DNA of 64,000 nt. It comes from Triatoma infestans. Its lineage: Eukaryota > Arthropoda > Insecta > Hemiptera > Reduviidae. Of the stretch, positions 41,919 through 51,955 are shown piece after piece (position 1 is the first letter of the stretch; each line of letters opens with the position of its first letter). The notes under the pieces are model-generated. The model was not told the origin of the DNA, made no database searches, and saw nothing but the letters and a program-made list of their open reading frames with translations. The position numbers and the translations under genes were made by a program. Location of the stretch: assembly GCA_011037195.1 (NCBI GenBank), contig JAAEAF010003518.1, positions 159,908-223,907 of the forward strand, read 5' to 3'.

Positions 41919-43417
41919 GGGTGACCAGAGTTATATGCTCCACCCACTTTTTTTTTAAACGGCGGGAAATTTCGAAAAAATAGAAAACACGTATTTAATC
42001 ATTTTTAGTCTAGTTTATTTTCAGTGATTGATCCATTTTTTTTATACCCCAATATCCCGAGATACAGCATCCAACTTTTTTTTTTCAAATGGAACATTAT
42101 ATTTTTTTTTGCATATTTTTATAGTAATTGAGCCTAAAATTTTTATAGTAATTGAGTAATAAAAAAAAAAAAATTTAAAATCGGTTAGGTTTTTCAAAAG
42201 TTATGGCAATTTAAAATATGAAAAACAAATTTCAGTTTAATGTCAAAATTACCTTATTTTTTCTTTAAGAAGCTCTTCAAACTGGGCACCATCAACGGAT
42301 AGGCAAGCCAAAGCTCTGGACTCCCACGCTCTGTTTGTAGCAGCACTTAGGTGGCAAAGTCAATATCTAGGCAGGCTAGAGTTATTCGACGTTCCATATC
42401 TTCGACTGAAGTCATGGGATTAAGGTTCCTGTACACTTTATTTTTTAGATATCCCCACAAAAAATGCACAATTTTATGGACTGATGAATCAAAGTTTACC
42501 AACAATGGCCTTCTTAATCGTTGGAACTTTAGAATATGGGCAGAAGAAAATCTACAAGTTACCTTCGCCACACGCCATTAGGTTGTTTTTTCTATAAATG
42601 TTTGGTGTGGAGTTTGAGGAAACCAACTAATCGGCCCATACTTCTACAGAGGGAACTTAACTGGTGAAAGGTATCTAACTTTTTTAAGAGACATTTTGCC
42701 AGTTCTGCTTGAAGATGTTCCTCTAAAACGTCGGTTAGATATGTATTTTCAACAAGATGGTTGCCCGGCACATAATGCGAGAGTTGTTCGACGTTACCTG
42801 GACAGAAATGTCCACGAAAAGTGGTTAGGAACTCATGGTCCGATCCAATGGCCACCTCGACCTCCGGACTTAACCCCAATGGACTATTTTTTGTGGGGAT
42901 ATCTAAAAAATAAAGTGTACAGTAACCTTAATCCCGTGGCTTCAGTCGAAGATCTGGAACGTCGAATAACTCTAGCCTGCCTAGATGTTGACTTTGCCAC
43001 CTAAGTGCTGCTACAAACAGAGCGTGGGAGTCAGAGCTTTGGCTTGCCTATCCGTTGATAGTGTCCAGTTTGAAGAGCTTCTTTAAAGAAAAAATAAGGT
43101 AATTTTGACATTAAACTGAAATTTGTTTTTCATATTTTAAATTACCATAACTTTTGAAAAACCTAACCGATTTTAAATTTTTTTTTTTAAATTTTTTTAG
43201 AGGCTCAATTACTATAAAAATATGCAAAAAAAAAATATAATGTTCCATTTGAAAAAAAAAAGTTGGATGCTGTATCTCGGGATATTGGGATATAAAAAAA
43301 TGGATCAATCACTGAAAATAAACTAGACTAAAAATGATTAAATACGTGTTTTCTATTTTTTCGAAATTTCCCGCCGTTTAAAAAAAAAGTGGGTGGAGCA
43401 TATAACTCTGGTCACCC
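41919..43417 (+). mobile_element. Fold-back DD41D mariner-like element
   Basis: The ends are GGGTGACCAGAGTTATATGC and its exact reverse complement. Arms of about 547 bp (41919-42465) and 532 bp (42886-43417) are near-perfect inverted copies; the 420-bp centre is unique. Each arm contains the transposase C-terminus as well as the terminal sequence, so the left arm is an inverted copy of the element's 3' end that has replaced its 5' half. TA target duplication is not clear. It is inserted in a minus-strand LINE. Confidence 0.85.
42469..43004 (+). pseudogene. DD41D mariner transposase, catalytic part
   Basis: Starts CTILWTDESKFTNNG (first Asp in TDES), then RNLTGERYL-type segment, LDMYFQQDGCPAHNARVVRR (second Asp) and WPPRPPDLTPMDYFLWGYLK (third Asp). 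I count 41 residues between the second and third Asp, giving DD41D, the spacing of the rosa-type mariner group. The end is RRITLACLDVDFAT. There is a stop and frame change between 42581 and 42690, and the N-terminal DNA-binding domains are missing, so it is inactive. Confidence 0.85.
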
Positions 43418-44215
43418 TGTGTAGTTTTATATATAAGTACCTTTTGGCTTGTTCTTAACAGAGTAGGAAAACTTAATGTCTTGTTCAAAGAGTACGTACA
43501 GCTGTTTCCAACCACTATTCTGGCTTTTACATCCATAACTACATCATTGTTATATGCCATTAGGGCTCCCAGATATCTGAAATTCTGACACGATTTAAAT
43601 TTGTACTCTGCTAGCTGAGCTTGATTATTAATTAGGGATATATTCCTCCCAGTCCTCTCGTTTTTAGTTCGTTAACTTCAAGTCCAATTTTCTTAGCAGA
43701 TCTTTGAAGCTCCTGAAAAGCACCTTTGAACGCGCAGATAGCACATCATCCGCATAGACAATGCTACGACAGTCGGTTATATATAATGCCTCCGGGATTG
43801 GTTTTGATTATCGTGACATTCTTTAGGGCCAAACTGAAAAGTAAGGGAGACAACGGATCTCCTTGCCTTAACTCACTACTATTTACCTTAAATTTGCTAG
43901 ACAGCGTGTTCTGCAATTTCACAATATCCTCTGTATTATACAAAGTTCAATCTGGCTAGGCAAGTAAGCTTTTAGAGATTCCAAACGAATTCAGAGTGTC
44001 AATCAACTTGGCTCTATTCACAATTATCGTAGACTTGCTTAAAATCTACAAACATATGGTACAAGTCTAGGTTTATCGTATGTTTTATCTACAATCTGGC
44101 GGAAGGAAAACGTAAATCCTAAGTGGAACTCCGTTTTGAAGTCTTTTATAAATTAAAGTCGACCCTACTTTATATGTCGTAGCAAGAAGAGTTACAGCCC
44201 TGTAATTATCACAAA
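43418..44215 (-). pseudogene. LINE ORF2, reverse transcriptase part
   Basis: Minus-strand reading: CDNYRAVTLLATTYKV, STLIYKRLQ, then FVDFKQVYD (motif A, catalytic Asp), ELRQGDPLSPLLFSLAL (motif B), AFKGAFQELQRSAKKIGL and EVNELKT. These identify an RTE- or R4-like reverse transcriptase. The YADD motif is lost in a broken stretch near 43750. It is the 5' part of the fragment at 41490-41918; the mariner divides them. Confidence 0.75.
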
Positions 44216-44300
44216 GCAGTATATTTCCTGTTGTGGTGGTTGGTTCCGCAGAGCTGGAAAGCATCAGAGACATTTTCCGTGATAGCCTGCTTCATTTTGT

Positions 44301-44342
44301 GGCCGTCGACCGGTTTCGGGCGTTCGCCCATCTTCAGGATGC
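44301..44342 (-). ncRNA. Hammerhead ribozyme motif (type I)
   Basis: Minus strand: GCATC, core CTGAAGA, stem II GGGCG/CGCCC with loop AA, GAAA, CCGGTC, GACGGCC. Core and stem II are perfect; stem I keeps only two pairs next to the core because GATG became GACG. Confidence 0.68.
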
Positions 44343-44446
44343 GTTTGTCAGACAGTGTGATAACACAGACTTGCACAGAGCAAATTCACTGGGTACAAAC
44401 TGAATTTGCTCTGTGCAAGTCTGTATTATCACACTGTCAGACAAAC

Positions 44447-44488
44447 GCATCTTGAAGATGGGCGAACGCCAGAAACCGGTCGATGACC
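44447..44488 (+). ncRNA. Hammerhead-like motif with a core change
   Basis: CATC, TTGAAGA (first core C is T), stem II GGGCGAACGCC, A, GAAA, CCGGTC, GATGACC. Stem I CATC/GATG is intact. The core change should weaken or abolish cleavage. Confidence 0.58.
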
Positions 44489-44535
44489 ACAAAATGAAGC
44501 AGGCTACCAAGGAAATTTTCTCTGATGTAGTTCAT

Positions 44536-45839
44536 TCCCTTTTTTTTTTTAAAGCTGGGCATATAATAGTTTTAGTCCATTCATCCAGCATCGTTTCGTT
44601 GGCCCATATTGTCCACTTGGACACCATGCACACTTATTAAAACAATACATATTGCAGTCTTTCACTACACTTTCACAATACAATCAAAGAGACTTTTAAA
44701 AGTTACATTAAAAATTGTCACTAAGAAGGCGCTCCGGAAGGAGGAGCTTGCTTGGAAGCTAAAACAAGAGGCGGCCACTCCACCAAGCAGGTAGTCAATG
44801 GGCTAATCACCGGTAACTCTGTAATTATTTAGATTATATTACGTATCCTCAAGATATATATATTTATTAATTATAAATAACATAATGAGATTGTTATTGA
44901 GATCAATTAACAGGTATAACTAATTATTTATTTTCTTTTTTTTTATTCTTTTTCTTAAAAACTAAGCATAATTGAGAACAGAAGAATTAAAAATAATTCC
45001 AATAGCTCTTTTTATGTATTATTTAAAGGAAGAGTAAATATTAAAAGACGTTGTTATTATTATTATTATTATTATTAGTTGAAGGATATTTAAGAAATGA
45101 GGAAAGATGTTGTTAGTAAAGGAGTTATTATTTAATGGAGCAATAAAATCATATGAAAATTATTACCCAATACGAAATTATATTATAATATATTATATTA
45201 TATTATTACCCAATACAAAAATATTCCAGTTTTATTTCCTCAAAAGTTGTTTGAACTCCAGTAATAAATAATAATTATCTTAATTTAAGTTATTAAGTAA
45301 AGGCAAAAAATGCCCTTCACATTATAGATAATGAATTATATTCCCAACAGGTTTAGTTTTTGTTTATACCTGTTTCTAATGTTTACCAATTATTATTTTA
45401 CTAATTTTAATTAACATTAAAATAGTTTCTTATTACGGCATTAGGTTTTTCTTATTCTTATGGCGCTTTGCGATTCAAGTAGAACAGCGAACTGTGTGGT
45501 ATGTTAATATTATTTTGTATGTTTTTTCTTATTGTCTCTTAGTGCATACAAGGAAGTACTGCGAGCGTGCAACTTTTAGACATTGATTTACCATCGGATA
45601 TATACATTTTTAGAACCTTTAAATTGGAAAAAGTGGGATTTTATTTGCCTAATTATATCTCGGATTACTACCTCGCACATATCTACATTTTCAATTATAT
45701 GTTACATTTGTAACTCGTAATAAAAAAGGTGAAAGGTTTATTTATACAAGCAAATTCTGAATAAATATATAGATCAGAACTATGCAAATTGCAGTAAAGA
45801 AAATTCGTATGAGTATTTCTTATTGACAACTTTTTGTTA
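44536..45839. other. AT-rich sequence
   Basis: No gene supported. A (TTA)n/(ATT)n microsatellite lies at about 45050-45078. Confidence 0.4.
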
Positions 45840-45907
45840 AAATTTAATGTTGTAAATTGGATGTTGAGGTTCGGTCATAAAAAAAAAAAAACTCTTTTTA
45901 AATTTCT

Positions 45908-45944
45908 ACCGACGTTTCGGCAAATTTATTGCCTTCTTCAGGGT
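45908..45944 (-). ncRNA. Hammerhead ribozyme motif (type I) of the Penelope-like element
   Basis: Minus strand: ACC, core CTGAAGA, A, stem II GGCAA/TTGCC with loop TAAAT, GAAA, CGTC, GGT. Stem I ACC/GGT, stem III AC/GT. All core bases are intact. It lies downstream of the endonuclease frame, in the same orientation. Confidence 0.78.
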
Positions 45945-46350
45945 CTGTACGAAGGTTTTATTACAATTCAATAAAAAAAAGAAATAACATAAAATATGAA
46001 CTTAAAATAAATATTTTCAAAATAAAAAATTTTTAAAATAAATTATATAAATAAACTAAATAAAAAGTATGATATATGAAGCAATTTAAATTTATTTTAA
46101 ACTATTGTTGTAGAACAGATCAATATTAAACTAAATCACAACTATTAAAACTTTATAAGGCATAAAGGCTATAGACAATATGAGGCATATATAAGAGTAA
46201 AGTATGGAAATAACTTAGGAAATGTACTTACAAAAATTTTCAGTTAGAATTTCAGTAGTAATTTATCTAGTTTGTGACATACCATCACCAAGTGTTACGG
46301 ACATTGGATGGGTCAAGGTTTATAAAGGGCTAGGGGAGCGGAACCGTATC

Positions 46351-46975
46351 TTAGCCTGTATGTTGTTTAGGAAATTCCAGGAGATTGTTATAACTGAGGG
46401 ATAGGTTTTTGGTGTCTGTTCTGAAATTGATAGATAATTTATCTTTTTTAATATGAATCATTTCCAATGTATTTCTTTTTTTATTATTATTGTTGATGGA
46501 GAGAATTTTAGTGTTTTCCATGTCAAATTCGTGTTTGTATTGTATGCAGTGTTTCATTAGTGCTGTAGTCATGTCAGTCGGTTTTTTAGTTTTACAGTCG
46601 TATTTATGTTGGTACAGTCTATTTTTTAAAGATTGAGATGTTTGTCCTATATATGTAGCTGGGCATTGTAAACAATTTATTTTATAAATTATATCTGATA
46701 ATAAAGTTGTGGGTGTGGGGTCTTTTAGTTTCGAAAAGAGTTTTTTTAGGGGATTGGAGTTTTTGTGAGCAATGGAAAGGTTATATTTCTTGAAAATTTA
46801 GCTATTTTTTCTGATAGACCTTGTATGTATGGGATAGAGATATAGGATATTGGAAGTTGCTGTGATGGCGTAGAGGGAGTCAGGTTGATCACATTATCTG
46901 TGGATCGTTGATATAATATTTTTTGTACAATATGGAGAGGATAGCCATTATTTTTAAATATCATAGATAGACCCT
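46351..46975 (-). pseudogene. Penelope-like protein: GIY-YIG endonuclease region
   Basis: Reading down the minus strand: NNGYPLHIVQKIL, ISIPYIQGLSEKIAK, then a one-base frameshift near 46795, then IFKKYNLSIAHKNSNPLKKL, FSKLKDPTP, LLSDIIYKINCLQCPATYIG, QTSQSLKNRLYQHKYDC, TALMKHCIQYKHEFD, KKRNTLEMIHI and the end at 46351. IIY and TYIG are the GIY-YIG pair; CLQC is the zinc-binding pair typical of animal Penelope-like endonucleases; NRLYQH holds the Arg and NTLEM the catalytic Glu. GIY has become IIY. The reverse transcriptase is absent because of truncation. Confidence 0.88.
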
Positions 46976-46990
46976 GAATGCCTTTGTACA

Positions 46991-47029
46991 GACCCTGGAA
47001 GAAGGCAGTAAATTTGCCGAAACGTCGGT
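46991..47029 (+). ncRNA. Hammerhead-like motif, inverted partner at the PLE end
   Basis: ACC, CTGGAAGA (one extra G in the core), A, stem II GGCAG...TTGCC, GAAA, CGTC, GGT. Otherwise like 45908-45944. The inserted G disrupts the core. Confidence 0.65.
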
Positions 47030-47110
47030 AGAAATTTAAAAAGAGTTCTTTTGTATGACCGAACCTCAACACCCAATTTACAACATTGAAAACAGCGGTC
47101 GTAACGAACA

Positions 47111-48184
47111 CCAAATACATTAAAATTTAATGTTTGAATATTTTAAAAAATTTTATATTAAACGAAGTTTTCATTTTATTACTTCATTAAAGAACTTCCT
47201 TTCAATAAGTGGCGGCTGGTCCATATGTGCTTTTTCGTATGTAAATGCCCTAGAAAAATTCTTAGTTAAAATATACACTCTTCTATGTACTTTTCTCTTA
47301 TCTGGTAAAAGAAAACCTCTAGCTGGTTAATATGAATTCTTGTCAACTCTGCCACTGTAGCGCTACTTGAATTTAATCATATAAGAGCTTAAGTACTACA
47401 TAACACAGTAGAGTGGAGTATCGGTAGAAAGGAAAGAGGCAAATAGTCGTGCGAGTGAAGTAAATTGGAGGGAAAGTATTAGCCTATATACTTCTTTAGG
47501 CGTGCACAGTTTATTGTGAACCCCAGCAGAACGCGATATCGTTAACAGTCTGGTCGAATATTTTTAGGTTTAGAAAAACATATTTTTCAAAGTAAACAAA
47601 CTGATTTCGCTTAGATAAGAAACGTCCCCCACTTATACAAGTATTATTTTAGAACTTTCTTCTAGAAATAGGTTCAGATTATATAAGTTGATTCAGTCAA
47701 GGTGGCGCTTAATATAAACATATTTAATTGAAGTCATCTCTCTAAACGAATTGATTAAAAACAATACTGTGAAGATAGATGAGAATCTGAAAAACCGGTC
47801 AGAACCAAAATAATGAATCATCGACGTTATCCAGCATTGCGGACCCAACTCAGCTATTGATACTCTTTAAAGTCAAGTTTTGGTCATGATATTTGTTTAT
47901 TGAAGTTTCTTAAAAGATTAAATTTAATATCATATTATTAAATCTATTACAATTTTATGATTAGGTAAAAATACAATTGAGAGCATTGGAAAGGTCGAGA
48001 GTTAAGATAGGAAAGTGGGCTACAAATTTTGTCCATTATAAGAATCATGCATGCCAAAAGACTTTTTAGGAGATGACAACTAAATTCTTTACGTAAAAAA
48101 AAGAAGTTGCTGAAATCATAAATAAATCGTAAATTGTAAAATATACAAATGAAATTGAAGGAGTCTGAGATTAAAACTTTACTT
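47111..48184. other. Unassigned sequence
   Basis: No gene supported. At 47763-47800 GTGAAGATAGATGAGAATCTG with AAAACCGGTC is a worn relative of the 39191 hammerhead motif (core C changed to G). Confidence 0.4.
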
Positions 48185-48775
48185 GCAATTTGCGGCTGGT
48201 ATGTACCTGCACACAAGGTAATGAGTTAGCCGACCAACTGGCCAGGAATGGAATGAAAACGCCATTCTGTGGGCCGGAACCTGTTCTGGGGATAGCCAAA
48301 AGGACGGCGAGGGCGCCTCTGAGGGAATGGACTCAGAGAGAATACAGCCGCTACTGGAGTCTAACCACTGGGGTGATGCAAGAGGGTGAGGCCAGGGCTG
48401 TGCAAGAGAAGAACCAGAAAACCCTAGGTCTAAGCAGGTCTGATAGCCGTCTGTTTACAGGGCAGCTAGGTTCAAAAAACATCTGCACAAGGTGGGTTTA
48501 ATTAACTCGGAGCCCTTGTGCAGACTATATGAGGAAGAGGAGGAGACGGCCTCTCACCTGTGGTTCGACTCTGTTGCAATCGGCAGATTGCGTTACGAGA
48601 TCGATGAGACCGGAGAAGATCGTACTGCAAGAAGAACTAGTGGGGAAGGCTCTTGACCTCATGAAGAGGGGAGGTTTCTTCTACTAGTCATAAAGGGGTT
48701 GGCACAATAAGCCTCAATAAGTTGGCTGCGCCATCTGGGTTGGAGGCCCCCTCCAGGGTCAATCTAATCTAATCT
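48185..48775 (+). pseudogene. LINE ORF2 fragment, RNase H end and tail
   Basis: GWYVPAHK in one frame is followed by GNELADQLARNG in the next: together the last RNase H motif (WVPGH-x-GNE-AD). Then come GPEPVLGIAKRTARAPLREW, YSRYWSLTTG and, in other frames, EPLCRLYEEEEETASHLW, the zinc-binding tail. 5'-truncated at about 48185 and with three or more frameshifts. The same type of tail is at 38350-38935 on the other strand. Confidence 0.75.
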
Positions 48776-49386
48776 ACTTGAAATATCAGGTTTTGACTTA
48801 CCCGAGGTTAATAAGGCGCCAAAAAAAAGAAAGAATGCAATAAGTCTAGTAATAACTATGCAAGAAGATAAATAAATTACAGATAGTATTTTTGGCAATA
48901 AAAGTAATCACAGGGTACAAATTTGTCACGAACATTTTTAATTGAAACAAAGTGATGCAGATAATTAATGGTCAAAATTGATAACATAAATGCACATTAT
49001 ATCGCAGTGCATTTTAGTGGAAGGTTTAACGCGGCAACTTCCCCATTGAACCTTCCAAAAATATTTTTTCTTGAAAAATACTATAAACAGAAGTGATAAG
49101 CCTTAATGTGCCGAAATAATTAATATGAAAAAGTTTAAAGAAATCCGATGGATCAATTTGCGAGAAAATCGCGGAAAACTGAAAAACGAAATTTTGTAAA
49201 ATCGCATTCCGGTTGTGTTATTTTGACTAACACCTTCATATGATGGTGGCGCCTAAACGGAATTTCAAGTTTGATTTTTGGGTGGCGATTTTTGGGCTTT
49301 TAATATATTACTGTGTTCACATTCACATCACATATTATATAAATGTAGTTGTATAAATAAGTAAATATTAGTTAAAACTTTTTTTC
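48776..49386 (+). repeat. Sequence with a diverged family R stretch
   Basis: From about 49060: GCGAGAAAATCGCGGAAAAC, GCATTCCGGTTGTG and CCTAAACGGAATTTC are in R order. The LINE at 49400 is inserted in it; the R-like sequence resumes at 51956 with CTCAAAACACGCCTATCCGG. Confidence 0.5.
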
Positions 49387-49399
49387 ATACACAGTACAT
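49387..49399. repeat. Target-site duplication, left
   Basis: ATACACAGTACAT, identical to 51943-51955. Confidence 0.85.
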
Positions 49400-51942
49400 T
49401 AGAATTGAAAGCTATAGTCGAACATTACAAATCCACTGATCATGATGAACCATTTACTAAAACAGAATTTCAACGTACAATATCAGATTTTAATGAACAT
49501 AAAGCTCCAGGCTATGATGGTTTAACAAAATCAATCATTGAAAGATTTAACAATGATTTTCCAAACAGCTTGTGTGCTCTATATAATGAATGCTTATTTA
49601 GAGGCTGCTTTTCCAAGATCTGGAAAAAGTCAATTCTAATTCTTTTAGAAAAGCCTAGTAAGAAGAATAGTCAAGATGTTTCCAAATACAGGCCCATAAG
49701 CATTTGGCAGGCCAAATACAGGTCTGGAAAAATTCTATACAAACTTTTGATTCGAAGAGTTTTGTATCGGCTTTGAAACGAAAAGCAACTTTCGCCCAGA
49801 CAGTATGGATTCACGCCACAAAGAGTACAGTTGACGAGCTGATAGAAGTAAAGAATTTCGTAGAAAATGGGATGGCTAATAAACAACAAATATAAATGAT
49901 ATCATTGGAGGTGTGGAGCGTTTGATGCTGCCTACTGGCCGGCAATCTTAACTCAATTAGCCAAAAAACAATGTCCGAAAAATTCATTCAATCTCTCTAG
50001 GAGTTACTTTTCAGAACGTTTTGCTACAATCAACACTGCAGCATTTTCCGTCAAACGGCTAGGTGAAAAAGGCTGTCCGCAGGGATCTTGTTTCGGTCCA
50101 GGATTCTGGATAATAATGTATGATTCTCTCTTGAAATTAAATTATCCTTCGGGAGTAATTGTCTTTGCTTTTGCCGATGATTTTCTGGCGGTGATATCGG
50201 CCAAAACTGAATATGACATGCAAATGCTGGCTAATCAAACTACACATCTGATTGAATCATGGTCAATTAAAAATAAAGTACTTTTCAATGTTAACAAATC
50301 ACAGATATTACACGTGGCAAATAAAAAAATCCTGCTCCAATAAATGTTTATCTTATGGGAAAATTAATACCAACAGTGAAGGAAATGAAGTTGCTTGGAG
50401 TTTGGTTTGATAAAAAGTGGACCTGGAAAGTGCATGTATAGAAGGTTTATGAAAAGTCATCCCAGATAATAAATATACTTTCTCGTTCTGCCAAAGTCTA
50501 TTGGGGTTTGGGCAGTGATGCATTGGAGATCATATGTAAAGGCGCTATCTTACCAATTATAACTTATGCAGCCCCAGCCTGGTATTCTGTTCTTAGTAAA
50601 CAATATAATATACCTACTTAAATTGAGAAGAGTTCAACGAAGAATAGCATTTAGAATCATTAAAGGTTTTAGAACGATTTCGTTTTATTCGACAACACTA
50701 CTGGCTGGTATAACACCAATTGACATTAAAATAATGGAAATGAGCGATGTTTTAGACATTTAAAAGTAGCTTTGATAACCCAGGTTTGTTTTGTCCTCAA
50801 TATGATCTGGATATACCAGTTCCTGTAGACAAATGGCCTCATCCATCAGTTTCTACCTTAATCAGAGAAGAAGTATGGTATTCCCTCGTATAACATCTTT
50901 GCAGATGGGAGTAAACTTGATAACCAAGTAGGTTGTGCTCTGGTGGTGTTTTAAAACAATTTGGATGAAGTTATTCATAGACAGAAGTTTAACCTAGCTG
51001 ACTGGTGCACCAATAACCAAGCCGAACTATTAGCCATTTTGAAGGCATTACAATGGCTACAATCAGCGGCTACTCTAACTACAAAGAAATCTGCTATTAT
51101 TAACACCGACAGCGAGGTTTCACTGGCAATCATCAATAACAGTCACAACCACAACAAAACCGCTGAAGATATACGAATGTTGCTGAATAGCTTGAGAAAT
51201 GAGTCTCAATGGAATATTAGGTTAAACTGGGTGAAAGCACATAGAGGCAACGCCGGCAATGAAATGACCGATCAACTTGCAAAAGAAGCTGCATTGGACA
51301 CCCTGTTACCAGTATGTTTTATGAAAGTTCCATTGAGTTACATAGGCAGGCAAGGCTCGTCAGCTTCAGTAATTGGGCACAAGAATGGCGTTCAGGTTAT
51401 GGTAAAAACAAGCTTTATCTACACCGATTTCACATTACTGAAAGTCCTAATTGCCTTTGCGAGTTTCAGGTTCCACAATCTTGGCTGTCCACTTTTTGAC
51501 CAGCCACGATCGAAGTTAGTTCGCTTCGTGGTAATGCAAGGAAGAGGTTGGCCACTTACTGAACGCGAGTTGCTCACTGACTTTACTGATCAATTTATTA
51601 ATTTTATCAATTCTTTGAACTTAGACTTACTGTGAACAAAGTATGACTTAATATTAAAAGAGCAGTACTTTGTTGTATCTGACCATGTAAATACTAAAAT
51701 TTATTTAAAATTCTTGTACTTCTACCTTGTTTTCAAATTCCATTTTAATTGATTTATTTAATGTCAATACTTACTTAAGTGACTGTTTTAGGAAATTCAT
51801 TTTATAATTAATTATAAAATGTTGAGTATTTACCAAAATTTATTATATGTTAATTGTATAAAATCTTGATTGTAATGATTTACTAAAAGCCTTTTATCAA
51901 TAGGGACACAGGCTGTAAATAAATAATAATAATAAAAAAAAA
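49400..51942 (+). mobile_element. 5'-truncated LINE with RNase H, 2.5 kb
   Basis: Flanked by the 13-bp duplication ATACACAGTACAT. It ends with GGCTGTAAATAAATAATAATAA and an A run. The coding part begins in the linker before the reverse transcriptase. Sense orientation is opposite to the host gene. Confidence 0.88.
49405..51635 (+). pseudogene. LINE ORF2: reverse transcriptase and RNase H, broken
   Basis: Reading order: FTKTEFQRTISDFNEHKAPG, YDGLTKSIIERF, SKYRPISI, then GCPQGSCFGPGFW (motif B), FAFADDFLAVISA (catalytic FADD), WSIKNKVLFNVNKSQI; then RNase H as FADGSKLDNQVG, ADWCTNNQAELLAILKALQW, IINTDSEVSLAII and LNWVKAHRGNAGNEMTDQLA. GCPQGS-x-GP-x-W together with RNase H suggests the R1/LOA group. 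Frames change near 49775, 49900, 50340, 50625 and 50955, and there are stops, so it is inactive, though catalytic residues survive. Confidence 0.85.
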
Positions 51943-51955
51943 ATACACAGTACAT
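51943..51955. repeat. Target-site duplication, right
   Basis: ATACACAGTACAT, identical to 49387-49399. Confidence 0.85.

Larger units (their letters stand above)
44228..44530. mobile_element. Large palindrome with a hammerhead motif on each arm
   Basis: Two arms of about 125-145 bp face each other around a 12-nt centre (CTGGGTACAAAC at about 44390-44401). The inner arms read GAATTTGCTCTGTGCAAGTC and its reverse complement. Each arm holds a hammerhead-like core; outer arms end in TGAAGCAGGCTA and TCTCTGATG blocks. Same family as 1095-1345 and 63510-63650. Confidence 0.8.
45840..47110 (-). mobile_element. Penelope-like element, 5'-truncated, hammerheads at both ends
   Basis: The minus strand carries the GIY-YIG endonuclease end of a Penelope-like protein, then a 3' region with a hammerhead in sense orientation (45908-45944). 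At the other end (46980-47085) an inverted copy of the same terminal sequence, about 105-120 bp with its own hammerhead, is joined directly to the truncated coding region. Inverted terminal sequences of this kind are known for Penelope-like elements. Confidence 0.85.
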
